Notes: generated from the letters alone by a model not told the origin. Positions 34,530-47,780 are shown, numbered from the stretch's first letter. The stretch is DNA of 64,000 nt from Nemania diffusa (GCA_038501195.1 JBBPUQ010000001.1:3162001-3226000); one strand, 5' to 3'. Numbers and translations are program-made.

Positions 34530-35561
34530 ATGCCACCGCGGCTCAATTGCACTGCGCGCAGCAGCGTAGGGCGGGCTCTACAGCGAACGACGACAAGCTC
34601 GACGAGAATACCGACCCTCGTTGTAGTTCAGAAAGCAACACGGGTTGCTGCAAGGCAATATGCGACGGCGGGCTCCCCATTGTCTCTCGGCGCTCTGAGA
34701 TTACCAGACGACTATATCCCTCCAACCCAACCTCCAAGTGCCCGGCGGCCCGAGCTGAGAAAGGCCCAGCTCCTTCGCTCATATACGGCGATGCTACGAT
34801 CGACACCTTTAATGCTCTTCTTCCAACATAACAACCTTACTGCCGTGGAATGGGCCGCCGTGCGGCGAGAGATGCGTGCCTCCCTGGCACAGGTCCCGTC
34901 CCCTGTGGCTGGACCTGATGGCATCGTCCCCATTGATATTACATCTAGCATTGAGCTGCAGGTGCTGCGCACGAGTATATTCAACGTCGCCTGTAAAACC
35001 GTGGACTACTTCAAACCTGAGGCCCAGGCCGGAAACTCGAAAACATACACACATGATCTGTCTAGGGCAGCCTACGAGTCGATCAAGGGTGCGACCATCG
35101 ACGAGACGTCTACGTACGGCCAGATCAACCCCCTATTAATAGGGCCTGTTGCTGCCGTGACCTTCCCTTCCGTGTCACCGGCACACTTAGCAGCTGTTCT
35201 CAGGATTCTTTCACCGTCCCCTCCCGCATTCCCTGCTCCCACGCGGAAGAAGAGCCCGGGATACCACGATCCTATCGCCCAGAGCGGGTTTCAAAAGCTG
35301 ATCCTTGTCGGAGGCAGAATAGAGGGCAAGGCCTTTGACAATGACGGAGTCAAATGGGTTGGTGGCGTCGAAGGCGGTCTCGATGGACTCCGGGCACAAC
35401 TCGTTTCTCTGTTACACCACGCCGGCCTTGGTATCACGACAGCTTTGGAGGGCCACAGCAAAGGGTTGTGGTTGGCTCTGGAGGGCAGACGAACGCAGCT
35501 GGAGGAAGAAGCCAACGGGGGCAAGAAGGAGGGCGAGGCAGGAAACGAGACCATTGCGTAG
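34530..35561 (+). CDS. MRPL11: Mitochondrial large-subunit ribosomal protein uL10m
   Basis: Single exon, 343 residues. The first 45 residues are rich in Arg, Ser and Thr and lack acidic residues, a typical mitochondrial presequence. [20 protein letters not shown] and [20 protein letters not shown] are the conserved start of uL10, which anchors the stalk of the large subunit; [18 protein letters not shown] and [16 protein letters not shown] are further family blocks. The acidic, glycine-rich tail is variable. The ATG lies after a stop-containing leader, and the signal peptide begins right at it. The yeast homologue is MRPL11. The gene is GC-rich and divergent from TRP4. Confidence 0.9.
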   Translation: MPPRLNCTARSSVGRALQRTTTSSTRIPTLVVVQKATRVAARQYATAGSPLSLGALRLPDDYIPPTQPPSARRPELRKAQLLRSYTAMLRSTPLMLFFQHNNLTAVEWAAVRREMRASLAQVPSPVAGPDGIVPIDITSSIELQVLRTSIFNVACKTVDYFKPEAQAGNSKTYTHDLSRAAYESIKGATIDETSTYGQINPLLIGPVAAVTFPSVSPAHLAAVLRILSPSPPAFPAPTRKKSPGYHDPIAQSGFQKLILVGGRIEGKAFDNDGVKWVGGVEGGLDGLRAQLVSLLHHAGLGITTALEGHSKGLWLALEGRRTQLEEEANGGKKEGEAGNETIA

Positions 35562-36258
35562 AAGACGTGTGCTATTCATCTGTACATGCTGGAGAGCGAT
35601 GTATAACAGTATACCTAGAAAAAACAATGTATATGAATCCCGTAGTGGAAGCTATACCGGTGTATCTACTCAAGCAATGCTTAGTAACAGGACAGAAACT
35701 GGCCTGGCATGAACATGATAACGATCATTCCCAAAAAGCTGTCCCTCGTTACATAGATAGTACCCAGGTACTGGCACCTACTTACACCCCAAGTATGTCG
35801 GTGTCGGTGTCGGTGTCGTGCGACCTAGACTCTGCATAATTTCCACCACTCCTGCTTCTTCCGGGTGCAACATGCGCTAAACTGGACCCTGCATATCACT
35901 AATTAAAATGACAGGCAGCAGCGCCCGTCGGTGATTGCACATATACCTACCTAGCGCATGTCGCATTCATTAGGTACCTACCTACCTAGGATAGCTAAGA
36001 GCTTGCGACCCTTCCAACGTCACCCTCTCACCACATGACCCGACATTTACAGCGGCAGCGAGCCATCACCGCATAGCAAGGGGGTTGCCTTTTCCACAGT
36101 CCTTCATTCTTTTCCTCCTAGAAAGCAACGCCCAATGAGTGGATAGCGAAAACCGGCCTTAGATCGAAGCTCGAGTCCCCTCCCCGCAACCAATACAACT
36201 GACGAGACTCGGAGGAAGCTAGGCGTAAGGCAAGACAAGACAAGATAAGGGCTTCGCG
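35562..36258. other. Spacer
   Basis: A short GTGTCG hexamer repeat occurs at about 35798-35819 and a TAGGTACCTACCTACCTAGG motif at about 35971-35990. No gene is supported. Confidence 0.5.
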
Positions 36259-37127
36259 ATGGATTTCGCGCCGTACCAGAGCTCGCCCCCGGAGCATAGC
36301 CGCCCGTTCTCACCACCGGCCACGGACGGCGCCGGCTCGCCGCGCGCGTCGCTCGACCAGAGGCGGTCCTTCAGCCCGACGCAGCGCAACTTCGCCGCGT
36401 ACTCCCCGCCGCCGCTACAACACCCACAGCCGCAGCGCTCGTGGCACGCGGGGTACGCCTCGGAGGAGGGCTTCGGTGGGGTTGTAGATGGTACTGCCGC
36501 GGGCGCGGGCGGCATAGGGCTGGGCGGGAGCGCAGGGTTCGTCAGCGAGTTCGACACGAGCCTGGGCATCCGGCTCGACTACGAGGCTGTGCTGGCGTAT
36601 ATCGGGATACCCCCCCTCGGCGCCATCATACTGCTGATTCTGGAGAGGAAGAGCGATTATGTGAGGTAAGTAGGGTCGCGCATTCTCTTATCTGTAGACT
36701 CGAGGGTGTAGCATCGCTCTGGACTTCACGCTTTTTGGCTTTCACATGTCCAGCATGAGGGGATGGGGTTTCGAGGGGTCTGGAGAGGGCTGTTCACATC
36801 CAAGGGCCTGAGATCTCAAAGCTAACTTATATGCCTCTAGATTTCATGCCTGGCAGTCTAGCCTCGTCTTCACTGTCATGTTCGTCATTCATCTCCTGTT
36901 CTCGTGGTCGACCTTCCTAAGCTGGATTATCATACTCGGAGATCTTGGTCTGATGGGGTTCCTCGCGCTTCACGCTTACCGAGACGCCAGTACCCTCGAT
37001 AGGTGAGTGATTAGCTCTATTACCTTCTATCATGCTGCAAGTACAAACCGCGCATTCTAACCGGCAAAACAGATTTGAAGTCCCCGTGTTTGGAAGTATA
37101 GCAAGCCGAATACTTGATGATGAATAG
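36259..37127 (+). CDS. UPF0132/DUF4870-like small membrane protein
   Basis: Three exons (36259-36665, 36841-37002, 37073-37127) give 207 residues. Residues 1 to about 105 are a Pro/Ser/Gly-rich, probably disordered cytosolic tail. Then come three or four hydrophobic segments: AVLAYIGIPPLGAIILLILE, SLVFTVMFVIHLLFSW, and SWIIILGDLGLMGFLALHAY, ending RFEVPVFGSIASRILDDE. This order, with the early Leu/Ile-rich helix and the polar FHAWQSSL link, matches the UPF0132 family of fungal and bacterial membrane proteins, whose role is unknown. Introns have CTAAC branch sites (GCTAACTTAT and TTCTAACCGG) and good GT-AG ends. Confidence 0.88.
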
Positions 37128-39107
37128 GAATCTTGGGATTGAATCGCCTGATTAGGGATGATTAGACGTGGACTATTGCATGGGATCTGTACATGCTCTC
37201 ACTGCGCGGTAGCTATTCGAGAGCCGGTCACTTAATGAGTAGTGTAATGATAATCCGGACGCATATATACCCTGGTAGCATCGACGCATTTTGGCACTAA
37301 TACATAATATGGCAAGCCTTTCAGTCAACTGTTGATGTAGGACCCTAAAGTCCACCTTCCGATCACTACCTCGTCCCCCTAACTTGGTGCTAAGCTGGCT
37401 TTGAAATACGATGTCAACCATGTTCCTTAATATCAGAGCACATCGCAAATGCTGTCGCCTCTGTTTTATTCCCCTAAATCGCTGCCGATCTTACTTATAA
37501 TTTAGGTATAATGTGGCAAGCAACATCGTGCGCAATATCGTGAGATGGTCATTTCTAGCACTAGAGAGGTAGACAAGCATCTTGCGGACTAACAAAACAT
37601 AAACCAAGCAGATTTAGGGATTCAAAGGGTGAACACTAAGCATAAGAATAGTATAACTACCTATCTAAGTAATTACATAATAAATATCGAAACCCCCTGG
37701 ATCTCCTCAGCAACAGCATCCGAGTCTTTATTTTAAATGACGGGTGAGCTTTCAAATATGTAGCAAGAGAGAAACTATTGCTACTTCTTGCAATGACTAC
37801 ATAATTAGCTTATCTAAGAAGACGTTGACTTAAAAATATCCTCCACTTCGCTGCGGACGTTTCTGCGTTCTTGAAGGTGTTAGCATCTCTCGTGCTTGTT
37901 GAAACCTCACTTAGTCTCACCAGTCAACTTCCTATCTCCTGGCAAAGCCTACAACCCATTTTTCGCTTTATTCAATGTAGCCTTGTAGGCTGCATAGAAT
38001 CAATCGCGTACCCCTAAATCCTTCGTTAACTCCTTTTTCGCTTACCACGGTGCTGATAGTCGAGATCGGTATAGTAAAGAGCTGCAATCATTCCTTGTTA
38101 CTTAGTCACACGCAATAGGTATTTTGGCGGTGACAAGGCTAAACAAGCTTTGAAATTTTAATAATGTACCTAGGTATCAAACACTGCTACTTATCTGTTG
38201 ATTGTAGTGAGATTCTATCGTAACACAATTGTTTTCAAGCACACTAGTTTTCCCTAACTACCTAGTAATATACTCCGAATTAGATTATTGTCTTTCAGCT
38301 AATTCTAATGTAGATGTCTTTGCACTCACTTTACTGAGTACTATCTCTCTTATGTATCTTGTACAACCGTATCACCCACAGAATACAGTTCTTTCCCAGA
38401 TTTAGTAATGAAGGGAGTTCTACTCGGTTAATAACACGCACCTCTTCTATAATATCTCCGCCTCTGATTAGATATCCTTCTTGCACTCGGGTTTCAGAAT
38501 CTTCTAATATTTCAATATGTCGATATCCACGATATTGCCAAGCAAAAACTATTAACACATGATACGCTAAGAGCCTTTTTAGATTTAACTACAGAGTTTA
38601 AATGGCTTTTCTTCTTTAAAGATGAAAAGGCTATCTATTAAAGTGTAATATTGAAACCTTGCTGCGACTCGCATGAGAATATTTTTTATAATAAAATGTG
38701 TAGCTCTGTCCAAACTCCTAACGCCTACAAGTATAATAGTAGCGATAGCCTTTAATCTATATACCCAGCTACACTATCTATCATAATAGCGCTTAGATCG
38801 TACCTAGAGAGAGTTTTCAACAATAAAAGTATTTTAAATAACCTAAACTTCAAATAAAGTTTAGTTACTCTGATCACGTAGAGTTTATAGAAAAGGAACC
38901 TTTTACTTGACTATATGTCTATCACGCGAGGTAGGAAAATGTATAAAAGACCATGTGTCTGCTTGTTAATGCGTAGCAACCCCATACATCTCATTGAACA
39001 CCAAAACCTACAAAACCTACACGATCTTCTCTCGGGACGCCTACTAAGCACTAGCCTAACGATCCAAGGAACCCCTACTCCATTTACATACTCGATAGCT
39101 CTAAAAC
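37128..39107. other. AT-rich spacer
   Basis: About 2 kb with no supported gene. A 67-75 codon open frame at 38331-38562 is present on both strands and shows no domain. Confidence 0.5.
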
Positions 39108-39395
39108 ATGATGTCAAACGCCGACCGCATAAAACACGCTGGAGCTGGCTTATTTAGCCTCGCCTCAATGGTGGCTTGCCTTTACATAACCTACCAGAGC
39201 GATCGATCAATTATCACGAAATTCATCGCCTCCGTTATAACCTCACCGCTTTTAGGTATAATCTGGCTCAACATGTTCTTTTGCTTCGGCCGCGCACTCG
39301 GTCCCACCATTCAAGAAGCAGGTGATTTCCTAAAGCTCTGGTTAGAGCGTCCTTACAGGATCGTATCCGATATTATAAAATCAATTCTTCTTTAG
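39108..39395 (+). CDS. Possible small membrane protein, 95 residues
   Basis: An ATG-started frame in otherwise empty AT-rich DNA. It has two clear hydrophobic segments, GAGLFSLASMVACLYITY (residues 12-29) and FIASVITSPLLGIIWLNMFF (about 39-58), separated by a short polar link, and a basic-acidic C-terminal helix (LKLWLERPYRIVSDIIK). The first two codons are both ATG. I recognise no family. A chance open frame or a remnant of a larger gene cannot be excluded. Confidence 0.3.
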   Translation: MMSNADRIKHAGAGLFSLASMVACLYITYQSDRSIITKFIASVITSPLLGIIWLNMFFCFGRALGPTIQEAGDFLKLWLERPYRIVSDIIKSILL

Positions 39396-42300
39396 GCCGT
39401 GCGGATGGTCCGCCACAGCACTTGGCATATGCGCCAGTTGCTGCGAGGTCTTAAGCTCCCAGGCGAATCATGAGGAGGTGAATGGCGGCATTAGGAGGAG
39501 CGGTCGTTTGGTACCAAAGAGAAGAAACCTGACTGAGTTGAATGGCGCTACGGCGCTCTCTTTACCTTGGAACCTTTTATTACCGAGAATTTACTTTTCC
39601 ACCCGCTGTGGATAATTAACTTGCACATTCTCTATGCATTCTGAACCACCTGAGCTTCAGCATTTGAAACAACAACCTAGTCAAAATCCTGTTAACTTCT
39701 CGTTCGCTTTGGCTACATAAGATTTTGGAAATGAACCATAGGTATTCCCTATGGCCAAATCGCGACTGCTCATCTGAAGAAATCTTATAAGAGCAAGAGC
39801 TGCATGAGGTCTTCGATATTATACGCACTTGCAGCGTGGCCACCATTTTTCAGCTGTCTAAATAGGGGATGAAAAAAGACGGATGGTCTACGCAAACAAC
39901 TTTGAGATGGTCTCAGATAGCTGATGATAAGATACGCTTGAAGCTATTTATAGGAACATTGGTATGGCTGCTTGATAATATCTATTCTTTCTGGTGCAGA
40001 CTATTGGGTAATCCCACGTGTTAGTGACATAATTTCTGACGTGACTAGATGGTGACAAATTGATATACAACTCTGCAAGTAAGTGCACTGCGTGATAAGC
40101 GCCACCAAGTCGGTTACACCACAAGCCAAATATATTTCTACTCTAGCTAGTATCTGCGCATACGTAGGTGTTATTTGATTGGTGGTTACAATAAACTAGG
40201 CTAGTTAGCTATAATCAACGGCACGGTTATCCCTTCGAGACAAAACAATGACTGATTTGCTTAGTTTTATCTTGATATTTATATCTACCCCCAAAGAGCT
40301 TAAAATATGACCAGAAAATCCTTATATGGGCGAAGCTTTACAGCACAACTCATCATTTGGCTCAGTATGTTTCATTCTCACGTGGCTTTGGAACTTGACC
40401 ATTAGCCTTGTATTATCACCATTGACTGTTCAAAGAACTCCTAGGAGGACGCAATATAAAGATACATGAAATTCTCCTTGGGTTCGTCTAACTGCCTTAT
40501 CAATCTAGAATGATATCTGTACAGATTGCGCGACTAGTTCCGCATGATTGCTAATAAGTGACTAGTTAACTAAACGAAACGTTCTTAGTATTTACGAAGC
40601 TACACATTATATCCAGCCTAAGAATAGAGGAAGGGAGCGTAGCGAATGAACAAAACTACGTGCAGCTCTAACATGGTTCTGTATATGATAGAAATCGAAA
40701 TGTTCAACCTGAAATCCGCATGCTTAGGATGCAAATCGTCAGCGAGTAAATTTGTAACACTTTAGCAAGCTCAACCGCGAAGTTGTTGACCAATGAGGTA
40801 GCACTATCCATGATGTCCAACGAATCCTTTGTTTCACATTAACTAGATACTATATTGCATAAGCTAGCAACTTGTATATCACTACATGTATTAGTTTGTT
40901 TGCTTGCTAGCTTGTTGGCTTGTGCTCGAATTTTCGCGGACATGCATCGTGCCCAAATTCTTCTAATGCTAGGTCTTTGAAGATGCGAACCTAATATATT
41001 TATACGTTAACGCGACTTTGAGACTCATCATTATATATCCGTGGGTATATTCCCATAAATTATTCAAGACTACTGAGCCTGAGCCAAATACAGAATATGC
41101 ACCAAGTATAGCTACAGACGTAACCTTATATTGATATAATGGACTCATAATACTTTACTACGTACTATTGAATGACTATTGCCATCCTTTCTTATGTAGC
41201 TAAACAGTATGCACTGGCCTTATTAATGATTCTTCCTTCTAGGTTTCGAATATATCCCATTTTCTATATCCTACATATTATGAGCAGGCATCAAATTTTT
41301 TCGGCTAATGGTGCATGTGATATTGTATACTATACATTTTGAAGCTATCAATCATTGTTACCCTTCTCGACTAAGAGATGTAAATCTAGACTCGCTCATA
41401 CTACGTACAAAACGATACACAGATAAGCTCTTGTTGAACCTTACGCAGGTTCTCAAGCATGATACTCGGTATTCTTGATTGCTCTACATAGCGTGTTTGC
41501 CAAACATCTCTCTCGACATTCTCGTACACATTACGCAATTAAGCAAGGGAGAACGTGCCATTGGCCAACTCTCTTGGCTTCATGGAGGAGGACACTGCGA
41601 GCGGATACCCCCAGGGGTTGCTTTTTTCCGCGGTAAGGTGACTGCAACATAATGCAGACCGGTGTCGGAGGCAAAAATTCAGTCATAGCGGTAGCCTTTA
41701 TAGAAAAAACTCTATAGAACGTATGCTATCGGTATCAATGAGATTCTAAGGAACACTGAGCGAGTAATGCAATAGCGTTGGAACTAAACCATGTGGGCGG
41801 CGGCATGTTTATAGAATAACTTTATGTGACGGCGACTCGTCGCTTGCCAATATAGGAAAAGCTTCAACAAAGTCTCGGCAACTGAGGTTCTTTAGAGGGA
41901 CTCGATGTATTCACTGTTTTATGGGTTTCTTTTTGACGTTCATAATTGGCGGTGAGCAAGAGTATGATATCATCGTAGCCGGGTTGATCATATCTCACAC
42001 CCTTCGGCATTCAAGCTTATCAGGTGTTTATCTTAGGATATTTGTTCGTACAATCTTGTGTCCCATGTTATAATTAGTAGACTGAGTATTAGGAGTGGAT
42101 TAGCGGGTCCAAAGCTACACTGGTGTTGAACTACCTACTTCTCCGTAGTCATGCAACGGAATTTTGGCTGTTATTAGCTGGGGAAGTTGGAGTCATACGC
42201 GACACGTAGAGGTTGCGCGACATGAGACGTAGACTAGATAGCGTACGCTACACTCAAATGTTAGTGTCCGGGGAAACGCTAGCGTGATCTGACACAATAA

Positions 42301-42777
42301 TTGACATCGCGCTCAACCCGGCACAGACTAATGACGGGAATTAATGGTATCAGTAATCGGCACGATGGCGCGATAGCGCGCAACATTCACCCATAGAGCG
42401 GATGTCCTAAGGTCCAAGCGGTACCGGCGTTCTTCGCTGTTGGTACACGGCATTATCAATGCAGAACTTGCTCATCGTAATCGCAGAGGTAGAGATAAAG
42501 ATCAACCATGGCCAGGGGTCGGTTTATATAAGTTGTCCTGGGGGAGCGCTTGGGTTTATACCACCCCTTCTCGTCATTCGAATCCATAGGAACAAATATA
42601 CCAAGGCTCAGCTCATCCTGCCTAGCAGAGCATATCACTTACCGTACACTCAATCCCATAGTCACTATTTTGCGAGCAATTCTTTCTTAAAGGACCATAT
42701 CTAACGATCCTATGCACCTTATCGAACTCGGCATTATCCCACGGGTGGCAAGGGTCTCTGCGGATTTAGGCGAGACC
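39396..42777. other. AT-rich gene-free block
   Basis: About 3.4 kb without an open frame of interest on either strand. It may contain heavily mutated transposon remains, but I find no terminal repeats or recognisable domains. The last 100 bases are the leader of the UPF0643 gene, including a splice-like acceptor at about 42768-42770. Confidence 0.45.
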
Positions 42778-43500
42778 ATGGCTGTCCAGTACGACCATCT
42801 GCAGAGCGTAAGACCGGTGATCACCTCTCCCACAAGAAAAACAACTATTGCAGTTTCAGCACAGGAGGTCGCGACTCCAGATACTCTCTCATATGAGACC
42901 GAAGATTTGTTGAAAATCTCACCCTACACCGAAAGGGAACACTTGCTGGATCTGAATAGTCTCGACGCGGAGAATGCAATCCTTGCGCAGGCGCTAGTTC
43001 ACCTAGAGTGTCTCCGGGCCGATTATGCCACTGCCCCATATATCGACACGTTCAACTGGGCAGAGGTCATAGAGCAAGTGAAACGGCTAGCGCGGCAAAA
43101 AGGACACAGTTGGAAAGGAAGGTCCTTCTTTATAGTCGCGTTCCGTTCCCAGATCCCACCGACGACGGTATACGAAGACCTCGGGACCTTGGACAGGGCA
43201 GCGCATATCGAGGCGACGGCCAGTGGTGGATTCCTCAAGTAGGTGACTCTCTACGCCGCCGATGCACGTACTGCACTGACAAGGCTTAGATACTGGTTTG
43301 GGAGCCCTGATAAGGACGGCAAAAATTTGGCAACGTGCGTGTGGAGATCGCAGGAGGACGCAAGGAAAGGAGGTGTCGGACCCGCGCATCGACGGGCAGC
43401 CGCGGCAGCTCGGGACCTCTATTCCCATTGGAAGATTGACCGGCATAGGCTTATCATCCGCGACGAAGTGGAAAGCTGGGAGATTACCGACTGGGCGTGA
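42778..43500 (+). CDS. UPF0643 family protein
   Basis: Two exons (42778-43238, 43290-43500) give 223 residues; the 51-nt intron splits the lysine codon of GGFLKYWFG. Family blocks are SPYTEREHLLDL, CLRADYATAPYIDTFNW, RSFFIVAFRSQIPPTT, EATASGGFLKYWFGSPD, NLATCVWRSQEDARKGGVGP and LYSHWKIDRHRL. Proteins of this type are widespread in fungi (S. pombe PB2B2.08 is one) and have no known function. An in-frame ATG 66 bases upstream would add 22 residues; I prefer the internal one because MAVQYDHLQSVRPVI matches the usual start of the family as I remember it. No signal peptide or membrane segment is seen. Confidence 0.9.
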
Positions 43501-45074
43501 CGAGCCGGTGGGGTAACATCAGGTCAAGCTGCTGCATGCGCGCACATCGGGCTATCATCAAAGCGGTTTGATAGAGGGCCCAAGACCAGGAAGATAGATA
43601 GAGAGCACGGGTTGGCGGTGACGAATGAGGTGAGGGCCATCCAGGTTACGTGGTCGTGGGGAATGGTCGACCGGGGTTGCACGAACGACGCGAAGCATCC
43701 GGCACACCGTCGCATGGACATTGTTGGTAATGATTATAGGTATAGGCATAGGTAGAGTAGATCTTTCTGTCGCGGCGCAGGGTTTATAGACGGCGAGCGT
43801 ATGTCATTTGCATGCCAGGAGGCATAGATGCGACGAAAGCACAATAGAAATGGATCCAAAAATCGGAAGCTCTTGTTCCCTCTACCCAATGCAGGATGAC
43901 GGCCCCCCCTAGTAAGCTGGACGGACCATGCCAGCGTAGTGGTGCGCTGTGGTGCGCTGCGCTGTGCTGCGCTGTGCTATGCTGTGCTGTGCTGTGCTGT
44001 GCTGAGGGACAGCCGGGCGGGAGGGAGACACACTACCTAGGAATAGCCTTAGAGGAGGAGGATTGAGGAGTACCGTCGGGTATCTAGTGTACCGTACCTG
44101 CGTGGTGTAGAAGGAGCAGGACCAGGCAGGGCCAGCCGGGTCTTGCGGAGAGAGCTAATCAGGGCCCTGTCTTGGTGCTCGTGGCAGTCCTGATAGTCTG
44201 ATAGCCCCATTCGTCAGCTGCGTGATGACCAGCGGCTTGAGCACACGCTCGCAAGCTGGGCGACATGGCGATATTTGGCTGAATTGGAAGCGTAAAACGA
44301 CGGCGAAAATCACATATAAAGATGAGACGACGTCAAGATGAGGCTCTTTCAGGAAGAGTTTATTAGTGGCCTAAATGACATGGAAGATGACAACACCCCC
44401 GAGCTTTGGCGTGGGGGGTCAAGAGTGGGATCTATTCGCTTCGCTGTTTGGGAAAAGAAGCTCTCCAAAGAGGGCGCTTGGGTTTTAGTCCAGACAAAAA
44501 GGTACTACCTACTCCGTTAAATTGGAGGTCTTGTCTTAAGAGAATAAGACAATACCCGTGGATTTTGAATACTTTGTAAGTACATGGCAAGTGAATTCTC
44601 TGGATGTAGCGAGGTGCGGCGAGGTGCTGCTTATAAGTACCTGCTCAAGTAGGTACCTGGTTTGCTGATGCGGGAGATGCGATAAGTAGATTTCTTCCAT
44701 ATGAAGCTATCAGGCTGATCGGATGTATGCATATCTTGGCATACTACAGTCCCACTCTGTTAGGTAACTCGCTCCGCACCTGGGGGCTTCTGTACCGTAT
44801 ATACAGTGCTATACGCACCATAACACTATACGGAGCTTGATAGGTACCTAGGTACCTACCTAACATGTAACGAAGCCAATTTCTGCCACTCCTCTCCGCC
44901 TCACCCCAAACCAACCCATCCGCCCACACGCACAATTTGCATCCCGCCTAAACCACAAAATCTGAGGCTCTAGCGAGCGCGTGTTTTGCGATCATTCGTC
45001 ATCCACCGAGTATAAGCCACACCGCGGCTCAAGACAGTCAAGATACCCTACATTTGAGCATTATCACCGGAATC
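43501..45074. other. Spacer between the UPF0643 gene and eIF3h
   Basis: Holds the GCTGT microsatellite listed separately and a palindromic TAGGTACCTAGGTACCTACC motif at about 44841-44860. No gene is supported. Confidence 0.5.
43941..44004. repeat. Imperfect GCTGT pentanucleotide microsatellite
   Basis: A 64-base run of GTGCT/GCTGT units; the 5' half has GCGCT variants and the 3' half is nearly perfect. Confidence 0.9.
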
Positions 45075-46317
45075 ATGGCCGACTCTATAAAAGATGTGCC
45101 GTTGAAGACGGTCCAGGTGGAAGCTCTGGTTCGTCAATCATCCATGCCCCTCATTGCACCCCTCCGTCACCGCGACTGCGAACCTCCTGTCGCCGTAGCC
45201 GCTGCTAATAGGTGATCTGGTACTTAGGTTGTCATGAAAATTGTGAAGCACTGCTCTGCAAGCTTCCCAACTACAGCCACCGGATCCATCGTGGGTATGG
45301 ACCAAGATGGGACCCTAGAGATTACGAATTCGTTCCCCTTCCCCACTGCCGATGTTGCCAACGTCGAAGGCAGCCACCAGAACGACGCCTCTTCGCTAGC
45401 TGCCGCCGCACCTCGGGCGAAGGCCAACATTGCCTACCAGAATGAGATGATTCGACACCTTAAAGAGGTCAATGTCGATGCCAACAATGTCGGTTGGTAC
45501 ACCAGCGCTACCATGGGTAACTTTGTCAACCTTGGCTTCATCGAGAACCAGTATCACTACCAACGTGAGAACGACAAGACCGTTGCCTTAGTCCATGACG
45601 TGAGCCGTAGCTCGCAGGGCGCACTAAGCTTGCGAGCCTTCAAATTAACCCCTACCTTTATGACCGCATATAAGGAGGGCAAGTTCACAACTGAGAGGTT
45701 CGCCTTAAATTCCAACTCCACCTTTTCGTAAAGGCTCAACGCTGACCTATGATAGCCTGCAAAAATCGAAGTTATCCTTCAGGGATATTATTGTCGAACT
45801 TCCTGTGAACCTGCACAACTCTCACCTTCTCACCTCCTTCCTCCACCAAATACCAGCGAAGCCAACAACTGGCGACGTGACTATGCCTACATCACTGGCC
45901 GACCTCCACAATAACCCAATGCAGACGCCTCTTCATCCCTCCGCCGACACCCTCGAGCTCTCGATAGATCCCTTTCTAGAAAAGACATGCGATCTACTAC
46001 TTGACAGCATAGAGTCGCACTACACCGAACTAAACAACTATCAATACTACCAGAGACAACTAGCACGAGAGCAGACCAAGATCACAGCATGGCAGACGAA
46101 GCGTAAGGCAGAAAACGCCGGAAGAGTTGCCGCCAAGCAACAACCTCTACCCGAGGATGAATGGCAGCGCATTTTCAAGCTACCACAAGAACCCAGTCGC
46201 CTCGAGGGCATGCTGAATGCCAAGCAAGTAGAGCAGTACAGCAAACAGGTGGACGGGTTTACGGCGTGTATCAGCGCTAAGATGTTCGCGGTTAGGGGGA
46301 ACCTTCTACCGGAATGA
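45075..46317 (+). CDS. Translation initiation factor eIF3 subunit h
   Basis: Three exons (45075-45128, 45228-45697, 45756-46317) give 361 residues. eIF3h is one of the MPN-domain subunits of eIF3 and joins the 43S preinitiation complex. The MPN domain starts with [15 protein letters not shown], then [39 protein letters not shown] and [20 protein letters not shown]; the JAMM metal ligands are absent, as expected for a non-catalytic MPN protein. The C-terminal part has [38 protein letters not shown] and [19 protein letters not shown]. Both introns use a GTTCG donor, unlike the GTRAGT used elsewhere in the window. The family is absent from S. cerevisiae but general in filamentous fungi. Confidence 0.95.
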
Positions 46318-47780
46318 GGATATTGGTTGGAAAAGCGGGATGATGTTTCGGTAGGCATGCATCTGGCACGGCGTTCGGCGATTGGGCGCTCTTATTGGGT
46401 TCTATAGAACAGTAACCATCTACTTGGCACCACATCTTCACGGTTTTATCGTCTCACGCGGCCAGCTACGAGTATGGGCAGGCACGTATCCCGCACTAAT
46501 GGGGGACGGGAGGTTAAAGCATGCCGACGGCTGCTATTACGGCGGAGGTGCCGATGAAAATCTGTAGCAAGAGTCCAAATATCGAGAAGAGGAAGAAGAC
46601 TAGGGCCTTGATCATCAAAAGGGTCGCAACCTCGACAGATAGTTAATGGACTATCCAAATCGCTGGAGGACAGCCCGGTCATCAACATATAGACCCTAGA
46701 ACGGGCGTCAGCCTATGAGATATAATCATGATATATCCCATTCAGTTCTTCCATTTGATTTCATAAACCTATTCATCCATGCGTGTTGTTTACATAGTAT
46801 AGAACAAAGAAAAAGCGATTGATATTTGAGTAACCCAATTACGTGGTGACCAGCCTAGACGAGTAGTGGCTCCACGCCAGCTTACGCGGCGGTAATTGAC
46901 CGAATACTAGATAAGTCTCTTTGAAACTAACTGACGGTAGTATATTATGCCCATATCAACATGCTTACTTACACCTTAGTATGCCGCTACGTGTACTGGA
47001 TTAGGCTTCTTGTGCAAGCCCAAATCTTCATATGATAAATTGATTAACAATATGTAATGGTATAAGTAAGCTTACGGATTTGTTCGTGTAGCCGTACCTG
47101 TTGTAGGTACCTTGATGGCCTTCAACTTGTTGGCTGATCACTTCTAAAGCCGTCAATACGGACAACTCCCGATTGAATGAGCTTATCCATGCAGATGGAA
47201 AACTTGGTGCGTTACAATCTAAAGCCACACAAGCCAAGAAACGACACTCTCTCGTTACAGGTAACTCTCACATCTCACTATCACTGTCCTTGGCGCGGTT
47301 TAGGTTCAGATGACTGTATAGAGGTAAGCAACGCGCGAGGTATCATACTGCGAAGTCGGAAATAATCACAAGGTTGTTGCAGAACACAAAGACAGGTACA
47401 GTAGGTGGCTATCACAAAGCAACATCTGCCGATACCTTAGCTTTGAGTACGAGGGGTTGAGGGACAGCGCTGTAAGCCGCTAGGCCGAGCAGAGAGTTAG
47501 CGGGCGCAGCTGTCCAATCAGCCCTAGAATCTTGGCCACTCACCGTAGGAATCCGGCGGGCAATAAGAGGGTCCCGGAGGGTCTTGGACGCATGCGCTGT
47601 TAGGTCTATCGGCCAGGAGCCAGCGAGGTTTAGGGTCCAACGAGGGGCTGGAGGGGCCTAAGCTACACTACCTCAGCGCTGTAGACGGCAATGGAGGGGT
47701 AGATCCGGTCCCAAATTTTTCTGCGACGTAGGAAATCCTTCAAGGCCGACTTATCATCTTTATCCCGCCCCTCAATGCTT
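46318..47780. other. Spacer between eIF3h and the SAHH promoter
   Basis: No gene is supported. The GC-richer patch at 47460-47640 is probably the distal promoter of the SAH hydrolase gene. Confidence 0.5.

Noticed and set aside
42712..42777. Upstream ATG of the UPF0643 gene
   Set aside because: The 22 extra residues do not resemble the usual start of the family, and a splice-like acceptor just before the internal ATG suggests that this part is leader; the alternative is not excluded.
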